Source: Chaetoderma sp. LZ-2023a (taxonomy: Eukaryota > Mollusca > Caudofoveata > Chaetodermatida > Chaetodermatidae). From it: a DNA stretch of 64,000 nt. The DNA is taken from NCBI GenBank assembly GCA_034401795.1, contig CM067370.1:67019188-67083187 (forward strand), written 5' to 3'. Of the stretch, positions 33,647 through 52,335 are shown piece after piece. The translations under genes were made by a program, and so were the position numbers. The notes beneath the pieces are model-generated. The model was not told the DNA's origin. It saw only the letters and a list, made by a program, of their open reading frames with translations, and made no database searches. Numbering within the stretch: position 1 is the first letter of the stretch; each line of letters opens with the position of its first letter.

Positions 33647-35307
33647 TACACCTGTGCAAAAGTTAAGCACCAGCAAAAACAATAGAACGTAGAAACATGA
33701 TGGTACAACTAGGCTGCCATACTTTTTGTCCCCGCGTTAGCTGACATAATTCCAAGTACGAAATGCACATGCATGCATGACTTCACGCCGCTTGATGTCC
33801 GTTCGTGGCGGGAAACAGCACACGTGTTCAGTTATGTAAAAGTCCAGTTTGAGGTGTAGAACATTACATACAGATTTAGGCGACAAGATTAGGAATTTTG
33901 TGTTCATGACCGTGGTTTATTTGTACAGAGAGAATTAGCTCTTGATTGTGAACCGCTATGGCAAGACGAAGGTTAAGTGATCGTGTGAAATGGCAAATCA
34001 TAGGCATGCATACCACTGGTATGTCATGCAGAGAGATTGGCAGACAGCTGAACATTAACCATACTGTAATCAGTCGTTTGATTGCAAAACATGGGCAAAC
34101 TAACGAGGTGAAGGACAGGCCTAGATCTGGAAGACCGAAGAAGACTACTGCCCGTGATGATCGAGCCCTAGTACGCCTTGTTAGGAGATCTCCATTCACC
34201 AACAGCAGAGTGCTCAGCCAGCAATGGGAAACGCGCAATAGAGTGTCAATGTCTACCGTCAAAAGGAGACTGTATGCTGCTGGCATGAAAGCTAGGAGAC
34301 CTGTCAGACGTCCTCTCCTCACTGCACACCACAAAGAGGAGCGTCTGAGGTGGTGCAACGAAAGAAGACACTGGAACATGAGATCCTGGAGACGGGTACA
34401 CTGGTCCGATGAAAGTCGGTTCCTGCTTCATGCCACAGATGGTCGAACTCGTGTATGGAGGTCCAGACGCACGGCGTACGACCAACGTAACATCATGGAA
34501 GAAGTTCCATTTGGTGGAGGTTCCGTTATGATATGGGGGTGCATCTCATTTGATTGTAAGCTGGATCTGTTGACTGTACCTGGAACACTAACAGGACAAA
34601 GATATCAAGATTCCATACTGGATAGAGTTGTGATCCCTCATTTTGTAAATCATGCACCTGGAACCCACCCTATATTCATGGATGACAACGCCCGACCACA
34701 TCGTGCTAGAGCTGTGCATGAATACCTCCGCCAGAATGCCATCGAAACCCTACCATGGCCAGCAAGGAGCCCTGACATGAACCCTATTGAGCATATCTGG
34801 GACATTCTGGGAAACATGGTGAGAAGGAGGGATCCTCCTGTGCAGAACCTACAGGAATTAACAGACGCACTCCATCTTGAATGGCAACGAATACCACAAT
34901 GGCGTATCAGTCGGTTGGTGACCAGCATGAGACGTCGTGTCCAGGCCGTCATCCAGGCACAAGGTGGATATACCCGGTATTAATAATGACAGTCTCAAAC
35001 TCGTGCACAGCTGTTAAACTTCGTTTTCAGACACCATTAATGACAATCTAGCCACGTGTGTCAACTGTAGGGCAATAGTTGTCAGTTGTGTCAACGTAAC
35101 CATATTCAGGCCTCGTTTTCAAGTTCAAACAAAAACATACAGTGTTTCCCCACCATCATAATCAGCATTCCTCTAGTTGCATTATTACCTCTTGCACTAA
35201 GATGGATGGGTACATAAATGTTTATGCTATTGCTTTCTTCATAGCACATGAATATACCCTCGCATGTGCGTAAAAATAGGGTGGTGCTTAACTTTTGCAC
35301 AGGTGTA
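33647..35307 (+). mobile_element. Complete Tc1-type DNA transposon
   Basis: 1661 bp with 26-bp near-perfect inverted terminal repeats (TACACCTGTGCAAAAGTTAA at the left; its complement ends at 35307), flanked by the TA dinucleotide on both sides (33645-33646, 35308-35309). One intact transposase gene is inside. Confidence 0.92.
33958..34983 (+). CDS. Tc1-family transposase, DD34E, intact
   Basis: 341 codons, the usual length for Tc1 transposases. The N-terminal paired-like helix-turn-helix is seen in SDRVKWQIIGMHTTGMSC and IGRQLNINHTVISRLI. A GRPR-like basic link (RSGRPKK) follows, then a second DNA-binding helix region. The catalytic domain has HWSDESRF (first Asp), FMDDNARPH (second Asp) and PIEHIWD (Glu). 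The last two are separated by 34 residues, so it is DD34E. The GGGSVMIWGCIS motif is present. No stop or frameshift was found. The enzyme would bind the terminal repeats and move the element by cut-and-paste into TA sites. It starts 311 bp inside the left repeat and ends 324 bp before the right one. Confidence 0.93.
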   Translation: MARRRLSDRVKWQIIGMHTTGMSCREIGRQLNINHTVISRLIAKHGQTNEVKDRPRSGRPKKTTARDDRALVRLVRRSPFTNSRVLSQQWETRNRVSMSTVKRRLYAAGMKARRPVRRPLLTAHHKEERLRWCNERRHWNMRSWRRVHWSDESRFLLHATDGRTRVWRSRRTAYDQRNIMEEVPFGGGSVMIWGCISFDCKLDLLTVPGTLTGQRYQDSILDRVVIPHFVNHAPGTHPIFMDDNARPHRARAVHEYLRQNAIETLPWPARSPDMNPIEHIWDILGNMVRRRDPPVQNLQELTDALHLEWQRIPQWRISRLVTSMRRRVQAVIQAQGGYTRY

Positions 35308-35309
35308 TA

Positions 35310-36642
35310 GTTATCAAATGTTTGGAATTTCAGTGATGTATGTGTTAGGTTTCTGTAATTCTTACCGCCTGACCGTATTACCGTATTTCCCCTATTTATT
35401 TTTACTGTAGTTTTGTAGTTCCGTATTTTGCATGCTATTTTTAAGCAGAATTTCTATTCCAATTAACAAAAAAAGAATGTACTGACTTTTGGAGGCTATA
35501 TACATAGCTGATCGTCTGCGTCAGATGTCCATCAGTCAGTGAAGATCCAACAGTCAAAACATCTATCCCCCCCCCCCCCCCCCTAGTGAGCGTATGCGTA
35601 TGAGCAATCTAGCCAATATATATCCTAAATCTATGGTTCCAATATAAACATAGAGGCGCGCTCTATCTATCTTTTTCTAGTTATCCGGTGGAGACCACAA
35701 TCCCTTGCACAAAATGGCCGCGCCTATATGCAATTCTAGACACAACCCGAAGATAAGTGTAGCCGTGAGCGGCCACGCAATAAACACTAGCACTAATACT
35801 GGTTATTTTAATTTTTGTTTTAATACAATTCTAACATTACAAATTCTGTACACTGGCACTAATTGATTTTAAAGACTTGCGGTATGCCTACTTATTTGCA
35901 TGTACTTGACCTTACATTTTCTGTACACTATCTATAGTCATTTATACTATATTTACATCACTGATTTGCTCGGCTCTCACGGATACCATGCATAGTCACA
36001 TTGGGCCAAGAGGCCCTAGGCAACTAACTAATATTGTTCAAGTTAGTATCTCTTTGGACAAGGCAAATAAGTTGTCATCTTGCATCTTTAGACCAGTATC
36101 GAGATGCTGTCACGCCAGCACAGGAATGTAGGAACGTATATTTTGACCCCGGGGGGGGGGGGGGGGTTAGGGGCTAAACTATGGTTTGGTTCAAAACCTA
36201 TGGGGCGCTGGATACACTATTGGAGGGGAACCCATGGAGGCAATCACACACACACACCCTTTGCGCTCCCTCTCCCTTTGCACTGCACATCAATCTCTGG
36301 ACCTCTGCCGTAATGGTACAGATTATATATCAATGAAAATTCAACATTCGCCATGTGAATAAATTATATCAGAAGTCCATAATACCATGATATTATGGAC
36401 CTGTGACTATATAAAGCATGGTCTATGCAATTTCAATATTTACCTAATAAATTTCAGTACATACTGAGATTCAGAGATTTTTTTTCTCCCATTAACACAA
36501 GCGAAATATATAAATTAGAATGTAATGGTCTTAATATTAATGCTAAAACTCATGTTGTTATCAACTGCATGATTATACTTTCACCAGTACAAGAAAAAAT
36601 GCCAAATAACTATATTAATGTAAGATTTTACATTTATTGCAG
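35310..36642. other. Non-coding stretch with C17 and G16 tracts
   Basis: It includes a 17-base C run (35567-35583), a repeat shared with 31.8 kb (35583-35745), and a CCCC-G16 block (36147-36166). The last 200 bases are the region upstream of the first visible SDR exon. The missing first exon could be here or further upstream. Confidence 0.4.
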
Positions 36643-42362
<5,720 letters not shown>

Positions 42363-42816
42363 TAGAACTTGTTCATCAATGGAGAGATCTGATCTGTCAC
42401 TCAAGGATCTGATGTCATCATCAAATTAGTCACTTGTTAGCTGATGTCACAATAGAATTATGTAGGTCTGACACAAAATCTGTACAGGTACGACAGTAAG
42501 CATATGAATTGTATGCTTTTGTGAATTTACAATTTAATAAATATTCTGTTGAATATTATGAAACTAATTTGACTGGGAATTCAGTGTTCAAACTGCTAAA
42601 ATAGATTAAAATGCACGTACAAACTGGCCGGTGGCATAGTAAGAAATAGACAAGGCCTAGTTAGAAATGGATCACTCTATTTCTCCATGGTATCTTTGAT
42701 TGTAAACTATAATTTTATATAGCTCTGTTTAATAAAATAACTGATGTTTGTTTTGAGAATGTTGCTTTTATTTCCATGAAACTATCAACATTTTACGTAT
42801 AGTGAACTACATGTAC
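42363..42816 (+). other. Likely 3' UTR of the SDR gene
   Basis: Possible AATAAA signals occur near 42537 and 42730. Half of the palindromic MITE core (TTGAATATTATGAAACTA) lies at 42548-42575, so the repeat may supply part of the transcript end. Confidence 0.4.
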
Positions 42817-44373
42817 TGTAGCGCGGATCGGCTGGACATGTACGGGACGACTGGGGCGGGTGCATTCCGAGCATGTCACCCCCTTAGTAGGATAGTACGT
42901 GTGTATAAAGCCATATAAGAAGAGGTTTCTAAAATTGACTAAGTCCCTGACAACGCACGTCAGCGTTGGACGAGAATGCTGACTAAAGATGTACCGAGTT
43001 GGTGCATATAATTTCTTTAAATTGTACCATCCTCGTCATTCCTGGTGCCTATCAGAACCGGAATGAAACGAGGAATCCAAAATTGTTAACCATTTCAAAG
43101 TCAGAAAGTCATTTCAGAAATGACCGAGTTATCCTTATTTAACTCCTTAAATTATGCTCAAAATGTTGAAAACGTCATAAACGCGTGCATGTACTGAGTG
43201 AATGGGGAGGATGTCCACCACGTGATGACGTCCTTGCCCTTGGAGCTCGCAAGCTAATTGGCTACATATCGCGCGCTGATTGGCTGGGCGTTCTACCTAT
43301 GACATCACGAGGAGTATAAAAGGTGCGACGAACTGAGAAGCGAGACCACACTTCGATGAGAGAGAAATATGGTAGGTTGTGTGGCCAGAGCAGTACGAGA
43401 CGTGGGTAACTGCTTACTGACTGCTGGTGTCATCGTAACCGCAGCAGTGCCACTCGATTTTGAGAGCTTGAATCTCTGGCCCACAATCGCCGTATCCACA
43501 TCTAAACTTTTGAAATGCTCTCGGGAGGACCACACCCGAGGGCAAATAAATTAATCAAATAAAGAAGGGATCCTCACCGTCAACAACTTCAGAGGAGTCT
43601 TCCTGCAGATGGGCCTTGCGGTCCAGATGTTGCAAACTTGTAGTATGCAGAACGAGTGGTGATTCTTGGTGGACGACTCGTCAGATCTGGCGAAAAGTGG
43701 TAATCAAACGCCGCGCAATGTATCGTGTGTAATATTTAACTTTTAGACTAGTCTATTGGGACATTGCCTGGTGCACCGCACGAGCTATGCGGTGCAGCAT
43801 GTATTGTGTACACAGAAGAGGCACATGCATCACTTAACTTTCAACTGTAGCCCTTACTACAGGGCAGCTTCCAACTTCCGCTACAATACGGAACTTTTTA
43901 CACTCTGTTAAATTAAGACATGTAAGTGAATATGATTATCTAGTAGACATCCGCATCCACAATCGTTCTTCTTCACCGTCTTTGAGAATAAGCCGCATCA
44001 ACAGTTCGCCTGCAGATATTTCCCAGCAACTTCAGAATCGTGCCATCTCGCGTTCCTCATTTGTGACGCATCATCTACAGTGATCTATGAACCTTTTCCG
44101 TACCGATGACTAGTAGGTACTAATCTAACTGTATTTTTGTATTATTGTATTTTTATGGTCCTTTGTAGGTACTGATGATAAATATTTGTAATGTATATAT
44201 TATCTTTATTTTGTGCTTGTGACTAACAAGCACTGCAAGGTCGTGTGACCTTATTTATCGTTAATACTGTGATAATTCGTTATATATGGCAACAGCCATC
44301 CTAGTAACTTGTTTTGTTTATATTCTATACATTACTAGGACCGCAGTACGCTAGGCTACACTATACAGCAACA
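42817..44373 (+). mobile_element. LTR-like unit, copy B
   Basis: 1557 bp, TGTAGCGCGGATCG to CTATACAGCAACA. Same layout as copies A and C: CCAAT/TATA promoter at about 43279-43321, AATAAA at about 43545, conserved end GGACCGCAGTACGCTAGG. About 100 bp beyond the end is also shared with copy C, which suggests a following internal region. That region is cut at 44.6 kb by an inverted-repeat element. Confidence 0.55.
43279..43321 (+). promoter_or_regulatory. CCAAT (reverse) and TATA box of LTR-like copy B
   Basis: ATTGGCTGGG about 32 bp before TATAAAAGG, as in copies A and C. The CACGTG at about 43220 and the GACATCAC between the boxes are possible factor sites. Confidence 0.5.
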
Positions 44374-44600
44374 ATAAATCTGCACTACCTTAACCCCCCC
44401 CCCCCCCATCACTTTTTCACTGAAGTCACTGTTCAGGTTATCATTAAGCGAACCTGACATGTGATCAACTAAACCCCCAACAGACCCCCCTTGTGGGATG
44501 GTCTGTAGTTTTATTAACCACTATAAAACATACCGTTCAATCACCACTTGCTAAATCAACTGCTCTGCATTTAGCCACCAGAATAAGAATAAGATTTGTA

Positions 44601-46411
44601 TACTTGCTTACATGCCTATATGCCTTATATGCCTATTCCACTTCATCACAAACTCAAACAGGCTACTGGTAGGGAACACCCCCAGCATATGCCTTAATAG
44701 AGACTGGCACCGGTCTATACTCACTCCTTTGTGACACCTGCCACTGCACATGACTGCGCATGCGCAATGGAGCCCAAATAGGAAACAGATTCACTTTTCC
44801 AAATATGAGTGCAAAATAACATAAACAGATTCTCAAATCATTCCCACGCGGGGTGGTTGATGCCAGGTCATAGTGATTTAACGGTAAGTATGTTTTATGG
44901 TGGTTAATAAAACTACAGATCATTCCACAACCCAGATAACGCATCTTATTGGGCCGATGCTGTGCCGGTACCATGCCGATACTCGAAGTATCGGCCCAGC
45001 TTCAGCCCAGTGAGCTGCATTATCAGGGAAGCGGGTTCAGTTGGGGGTTGTTATTACACCACAAAAACATCTATACCGTTCAATCACTACTTGCTAAACC
45101 TGTAGAATTGGTCAGTGCCCCTATTAATAACCCTTGGTGGGTGGAGATTTGAGAATCATAGGACAAGGATAAAAATTAAACAAATCATATCCAAATGTTA
45201 ATAAAATAACATAATAGAGCATCCATAACATTCACACAGTATTATCAAACAAGGAAAATTGTCAACTCAAAGAAATAAAGAAAACAAGAGAAAATTCTCA
45301 CAATTTCTGACTGAAGTAGACTGAAAACCGGAAAAGGAAGGAGCCAAAGCTACCGAGCACCGACCGGAAGTGCTTGCCAGACCGAAAGCAACTGATCTTC
45401 CTGATGGACTGATGACCGCTGAACATTCCTAAATATCGGAATAATGAAAAAATTAGCCTTGTCATATGAAGATGAATCAGGGGTCTTCCGTCACCGACAC
45501 CACAGCTTGAGGGTAATGCCCTTCCTCAAGATTTAGGTGGGTTTGTCTGGTGACTTACACAGACACCTTTGTGGGCTTCTTCTTAGAATCTTTTGGCTCA
45601 GATTTAGGCGACCGAACCTCCTGCCTGGACGTGAGGGACACCGGCTTCCCCTCTTCAGATTATCGTCTGATTCCGAAGATTCATCCTTAGCCGCGCGTGT
45701 TAACGATCACACTTCGCATAAGAGCATTAGACTTTCTCCACCAATTTTACGGACTCCTAAAGACGAAGAAATTTAAAAAAAAATGAAGACCATTCTCTAA
45801 AATAGGAATCCCGAATTAACGAAAAAAAGCACATGACTTGAAAAGCCAGGAAAATACGAATACAAATATCTCAATGAATAATATGACACCCTAAAAAACT
45901 TTCTAGGGATATAGAAACACTAAGGAAGAATCCTTGATCCTAATAGGAGAAAACCTACTTAAATAATAAGTGAGGGTAAATGCATGGCGATGATGATGAA
46001 ATGGAAGGCATGGTTAACTACCACGAAAAACGGTAACGAAGTTACATAGGTACGATAAATCATCAGGAATCCATAAAACATTCAACAAACGTCACTTTGA
46101 CAACAGACTTCATATTAGGCATGATCTTTCGATTATTATTCCTTCAAATCAGTTACTGAGACAGTAAAGAAGTACAAAAACTGACTGGATTTTAAGCTAA
46201 CTATCTGCTTGCAGAATATTTGAAAAGTTACCCCGTTTCCTATTTGGGCTCCATTGCGCATGCGCGGTCATGTGCCGTGACAGGTAGCACAAATGAGTGA
46301 GCATAGACTGGTGCCAGTCTCTATTAAGGCATATGCTGGGGGTTTCCCTAGGAGTAGCCTGGTTGAGGGTGTGATGAAGAGGAATAGGCATATGGGGGCC
46401 ATGTAAGCAGG
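44601..46411. mobile_element. Inverted-repeat element between LTR-like copies B and C
   Basis: The left arm (about 44601-44790) and right arm (about 46225-46411) are inverted copies: both contain GCATATGCC, GAGACTGGCACCGGTCT-like text and TGCGCATGCGCAATGGAGCC in opposite orientation. The interior has no recognised transposase. The right arm ends exactly where LTR-like copy C starts. It may be a non-autonomous DNA transposon, or an inversion product. Confidence 0.5.
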
Positions 46412-48077
46412 TGTAGCATGGATCGACCGGATGGGTATCGGCCGTCCCAGCTAATCTGGGTACGGGATGGCCGTTCCGGATTTGCTCCAAGCACGCCCCC
46501 CCTGGGTAGGATGGTATGCGTATATGAGCCCTATGAGAAGTGTTCGTTAAAAATGGCTAAGTCCGTTAGATCACATGGTGCGCATGTGCGCGCGTCAGAG
46601 CTTCCCTGACACGTCTCGGAATTGGAAGCGAGTGCATGCTTATAGTGTACCAAGTAGGTACCCGTAAATAACTTTACTTGTATCATCCACGTTGTTTTTG
46701 GTACTGATCAGATTTCAGAACCGTTTAAACTATTGAAATCGGCCCAGAAACGGATGAGTTATCATAGTAAAACCCCTTAAATTTTCTTCAAAATATTTCT
46801 TTTGACGTCTTATTCACGTGTATGTATAAATAAATAAGGAATGTGCTGTGTACGTAATAGCCACGCCACCACTTCTGTCTGCACGCTGATTGGCTGCTGC
46901 TCGGCCGCTGATTGGCCGAGTCCCCTAGCTCTGACATCATGAGTAGTATAAAAGGGGTGAACAATCGACAATCAGGAGCATCACTGGTGTGGAAGGTGGC
47001 TCGCGCAGGACGACTGGACCATCGGGATAGACGTGTGCAACTGCTTACCTACGGTGATACATACATCATCCGGTGCCAATCGGATTTCAGCTCATCCGCG
47101 GTGGTAAGGAGTCCTCGGCTTCCACAGTTTTTGTACATCCCCGGATGACCATCCGGGGATAATAAACTAACTTAAAGGAATAACTCCCGCATCCAGACCT
47201 TTATAAGGGAGTCTTTCAGTCGGAGGGCCATGCGGGTCCAGATGTAATTCTACGGAATGTAGAGCTGATGGTGATTCTTGGTGGATGACTCGCCGGATCT
47301 GCCAACCACGCTGAAAAGTGGACTTCAACTTCCGCACTGCATGTCGTGTGTGCAATAATTAACTTTTCGACCAGTCTGGGTGAACTTTGCCCGGTGCGCC
47401 GCAAGAGCTATGTGACGTACCCCGCACCGTGTGCCAGTTATTATACATGCATAAATTATATAAGCAGCCCTCCCTGTTAACGGGTTGCTCTCAACTTTCA
47501 TATTAACATCGCCAGATGGAAACTGCAACAGACCGTTTCTATCCTGTATGAGTGAAATGACTATCTAATGGACATCTCTTGAACCGTTCCGTTATCTGTC
47601 CAGAGAATGTGCCGCATCCATCCTGCCTGGAGAAGTCAGCTTCCGGAGACCTGCCTGCGGATGTCTTCCTGCGGAAATCTTTCCAGCTTCAGAGATCGTG
47701 CCATCTTGCGCTAATCATAGGTTGGCGCCTCAATTTCAGTAACTTGTGGACTTGTTCCGTGCCGATGACTATTAGCTATACTATTGAACCTTTAATTTTT
47801 ATTTCCGCATACTGGTACTGATGACTAATAGGTACCTTACCGGTCCTATGACCGCATCTTTATAATTTCTGTTATTGTGAATATACCCTTGTTTACTGTG
47901 GGTGCTTTCAACTAGCCGCACCGTAGGGTCCAATAACCTGTGATACTATAATCATTATATTCATTAAATTGTGTATTGGTTAGTTGTGTATATGGCGAGA
48001 AGCCATCTAGTTAATATGTTTTGTTTATTTATAAAAATTCTAGACTGCAGTATGCTAGGAAATACTATACAGCAACA
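46412..48077 (+). mobile_element. LTR-like unit, copy C
   Basis: 1666 bp, TGTAGCATGGATCGACC to CTATACAGCAACA. Two inverted CCAAT boxes (46889, 46911) and TATAAAAGG (46947) are followed by AATAAA at about 47160. The region after it (48078-48175) matches the region after copy B. Confidence 0.55.
46889..46953 (+). promoter_or_regulatory. Double CCAAT (reverse) and TATA box of LTR-like copy C
   Basis: GCTGATTGGC occurs twice 22 bp apart, followed by TATAAAA at 46947-46953. The doubling is particular to this copy. Confidence 0.5.
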
Positions 48078-48175
48078 TTATATCCGCATTGTGATTCCTG
48101 CCAGCAACAATTTTACACTGAGGTCGCTGATCATGCTCTAAATGTTTGAGCCTGACATGTTACCGACTAAACCTG

Positions 48176-51100
48176 GCTATTCAGCTCGATAGGATAGGTT
48201 TAGTGGTTAGGGACAATTTCTCCATTGGAGACGCATAGAGTAGGCCTCTTTTCTGGTTGTTGTGGTAATGTAGCCCGACGCACCGGCAAGGTTGTGTAAA
48301 ATTGGCCAGTTACCTATAGGGCCTCGTATATTTATTGAGTGATTGTCTCTTTCCACGATCCACCAGCCGTATGGCTTATTACTTGTCTGGATTCCCAATC
48401 GACACGTTGACCAGATCCGACCACGGAAAACTATCGGTTTCCGAGCGGTGATAGTTAAAGTGCCGATTTACATACACGCCACCTCATTTCTTTGGATACT
48501 TATTTATGTAGATTCCCCTGCCAAAGTAGGAAGCACTGCGAAATGATAATAATATTAATTTGTATGTTGTGATACCGGCCTGCTGTGCATCTCTGGGCAT
48601 CATGGAAAATAACCATAACGACAGGTCAAATGTTAGCTCCATAGCACTCGGTGATGGACGAGATGCGGATCTCCATCCAACTCGTTGTAGTGTCTGGGTG
48701 AGGCCTTACAGCCCACCACGCCCTCATGGGAAGGACGCTCGCGATGGATATCCGTCTCTCCATCCCCAACATAATGACATGTCAGTATTTAAATTTGCTT
48801 GTGTAAAATGGGAAACTCGTCTAGTGATGTTATATGTGGTTGCAGAGCTGGGTAGCCGGATCGTTATTTGATTCAGAGCCTTGTTCTGTGACATGTACGC
48901 ACACTATCCTTGGAGGTAGATGCTGTGCGTGACAACCTTCGGGAAGTCGGGCACCTGCACCCAACGGATAAACGTATCTCAAAGGTATTAAACCAAGCCA
49001 CTTGCGGCCAAAGCTTGTTTCCGTTACTAACAACCAATTGGTAGGTTCGGATGTAGCAGAAGGCCCGCATAAATAAAGCGGCAACTACTAATGCAGTCAT
49101 TTTGGAATTACATAAGACGGTGACCAGGGGAATTCTTCGGAAATCGTTCGTCCCGTCTTGACGTAAACCAGCGTGCAACACCTTAACAGTAGCTTCACTA
49201 GGATTTTCAGCACTTAGCATTTTCTGTTGAACAAAAGCGTGGCCCTCTTGGGCCAGCTCTTTTCCTCTGCTTCGGCGTTGAAGGCATTTTCCTGTGATGG
49301 AGGTCCGCACGAGGCACTTTCCTCTCGCAATAACAATATTTTCTTTGTGTGTGTGTGTGTTAGGGGTATACTAGTTTATATTAAACTATCTAGTGACTTC
49401 GTTACGGAGGCTCTCACTTGCGGGGATACCTCGGCGGATTCAAGAATCTGTGTGGTACCTCCGGCGACACCACGTGGAAAGAACACCGGATGGCGCTATG
49501 TTGTGTATTACTGTGCTCATTTACTGTCAAACGCATAAGACTGTTTGTATAGTATATTAAATTCCTCATTGTTTAATTATTCCATATCTCTAAATTAGTA
49601 TGGATAGGCATACCGGTGACACGAATAGTTGGGACGACACCGTGTGGTTCAATCTCGGCAGCAATGTTCGCACGGCCCCACTGGAACATCAGTGTTCCAC
49701 CGGTGCTAGAGGCCAGTTATTGTACCTTCTGGAGAGACGCGATACGGGATCTGCAATCCCAAGATCCGCAGCTAACCAGCCCTCCCATACGTTGTGCATT
49801 TGCGGCGTGATGGATAGGAACATCATGGCAGACCAGCACGTACCCCTGCGAGCTACACAAGTATAAAAATCTTATTCTGGTGGCTAAATGCAGAGTAGTT
49901 GATTTAGTAAGTAGTGATTGAACGGTATAGATGTTTTGTGGTGTAATAACAACTGCCTATTCTAGCTCGATAGGATAGGTTTAAAAGTAGTTAGGGAGGA
50001 TTGCTCTTTAGGACTCATTTGTGTAAGCCTCTTTTCCGGATGTAGTGGATATGTAACACCGCACACCAGCTAAGTGGTATAAATTGCCCATGTACCTTAG
50101 GACCTCCTTATTAACATAAAAGTGATTGTCTCTTCCAATGCTCCTCCAGTCGCAAAGCTTATAATTGTCTGGACCCCACTTCGACACGTTGGTGTGATCC
50201 GACTGGAAACTATTGGCTTTTCTGAGCGGTGAAGACTAGTGTCGATTCCGCAAACACCCCCCTCTGTATCTTCGGATACCAGTTAGCGTAGATATCCATG
50301 CCAAAGTCGGAAGCACTGCGAAAACATTAATTTATTTTAACCAGCCAGCAGTGCATCTCTGGGCACTTTAACATAACCCTAACGACAGGTAAATGTTAGT
50401 CCTCGGATTCGGATCTTACACGATCGGCCCCCGACACACCAGGTGATGGACGGGACACAGATCTCCCTCTAACTCTTCAGTGACTAGGTGCGGTCTTGGA
50501 ACCCACCACGCCCTCATGGGAAGGTCACTATAGTTGGATATCTGTCTCCTCCTCACCACCATAAAACATATATGCGCTTTTCAATTGCTTATCTAACTAT
50601 GTCTTGTCCTAGTGATGTTGTATGTGGTTGCGTTGTGGTAACAGGATCGTTATATGATTCTGAAGCTCACACCGTGACATGTCCGCATACTGTCTATCTG
50701 AGGGGGATGCTCCGTAAGGTGACCTTATGGAAACTGAGCATTTCCGCCAGTCAAGCTCATGTATTTAAAGATAGGTAGAAATCCCTGCCACTTGTGGCCT
50801 AAGCATGGAACATGGACCTAACAACTAAAGGTTAGTTTAGGATTTAGCAGAAGGACCACATAAATAAAGCAGCAACTACCAATACCGTATCTTTAACCCA
50901 CATAAGATGACGGTGTTGAATTCTCTGGAAATCATCCACCCCATCTTCACATAATACAGCGTGCATCACAATAACTTAGTTTCACTAGGTTGACTCACAC
51001 CACACACGCAGCATATGTTTGAACAAGAGAGTGGCCCTTTTTGCTAACTCTCTTCCTCCGCTTCGGCGTTGAAGGCATTTTCCTATGACGGAGGCACTTT

Positions 51101-51613
51101 CCTCTCGCAACAATAATATTTTGTTATGGTATAATGGTTTATATTAAACTTCATAAGTGACTGCGTTAGGACTCTCCCTTGCAGGGATACCTCATAGATT
51201 TAAAGATCGGCGAGGTACCCCTGACGAACACACAGCAAGACACCAACTTAGTTCTATGTACTATATTTTCTCTCATACTAGCAAACGAGTAGCATTGTTT
51301 GTTTGTATCTAATTATTTCATTAATTATGTCAAGACTCCTAAATTGAGTAATGGACTGCCATACCAGTGACACGAACAGTCGGGACAAGACGGTATGATT
51401 CAATCTCGGCGGCAATGGTTGCACGGCCCCACCAGAAAGTTATCGTTCCACCGGCTCTAGAAGTCGGTCTTTGTATTTTCCGGAGTCGCGAAACAAGATC
51501 CGTAACCCCGAGAAGCGACGCTAACCAGCCAACCCACACATCGTGCACATGCGGTAATGCGGAACGGAATATACGGACGGACCAGCGTGTACCCCTGGAT
51601 GTTACAGTACTTA
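48176..51613. repeat. Tandem duplication of a ~1.7 kb internal region (48176-49865 and 49955-51613)
   Basis: Both units open with TAGCTCGATAGGATAGGTTT and share, in the same order, GGAAGCACTGCGAAA, CCACCACGCCCTCATGGGAA, CTTCGGCGTTGAAGGCATTTT and ATCTCGGC(A/G)GCAATG. Identity is about 75-80% by eye with many indels. On the minus strand both contain a start MPSTPK(Q/R)RKR (about 49281 and 51080), and on the plus strand both contain MTR(I/T)VGT...SISAAM. No longer conserved frame was found. A bridge at 49866-49954 is an inverted copy of about 44510-44600. Confidence 0.55.
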
Positions 51614-52335
51614 TGATACTATATTTCATCGAATCATCAAATAAGAACACCTAGTGTTTTTAGTTAAAGTACCTCTGGAGATTGTCAAACAAAGCTGCAA
51701 TCTGCCATTCAGTCGCTTCAAGAAAATGTGGGCTTGTTATTCAAACTACCTCATTATGGGTATGTATGAGTTGAAGTGCGGATATGTTGCTGTCAAAAAC
51801 TTGACTAGCTCTCAATAGTAGCATTTTTACCTGCAGTCATCCTTCCACACTCCTCAAAAAAGATAAGTCCAAAGATAGTATGGATGTTATTAAAATTAGG
51901 AATCCCTGAATGAAGAAGTATTCAGAGAATGATGATTCTCGCCACCTCTACTTTTCAATTACTATTTGACTCTTGACCATTTGACCACAAAATCAAGTGC
52001 TCCCACCCCATCCCGTGTAGCTCAAAATCAGGGTATGTACCGCACCACTGGTTGTAGCAATGTGTGTAGAATCGTGTAGAATCTGTAAGACAGCATTGCA
52101 AATGTTATGTTATTAATTTCTTATATACCGACATCCTTCATATGCATCTCTGCAGGCTTAGTCTATAATATAAATGTTAGGGATTAAAGATATTTTCAAC
52201 ATCTACAAGTAGTCTAAGACAAAAGCATAACACTTCATTAATAGAGGGACACATTTCTAACTTTGCCCGCCCATTTCATGATTTTGACACTTTTGAACTC
52301 TGAATTCCAATAATCTTAATTTCAAGTTAGGTATA
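51614..52335. other. Intergenic, nothing recognised
   Basis: AT-rich text with stops in all frames and no terminal repeat seen. Confidence 0.4.

Noticed and set aside
33876..34379. 167-codon minus-strand ORF
   Set aside because: Antisense shadow of the Tc1 transposase.
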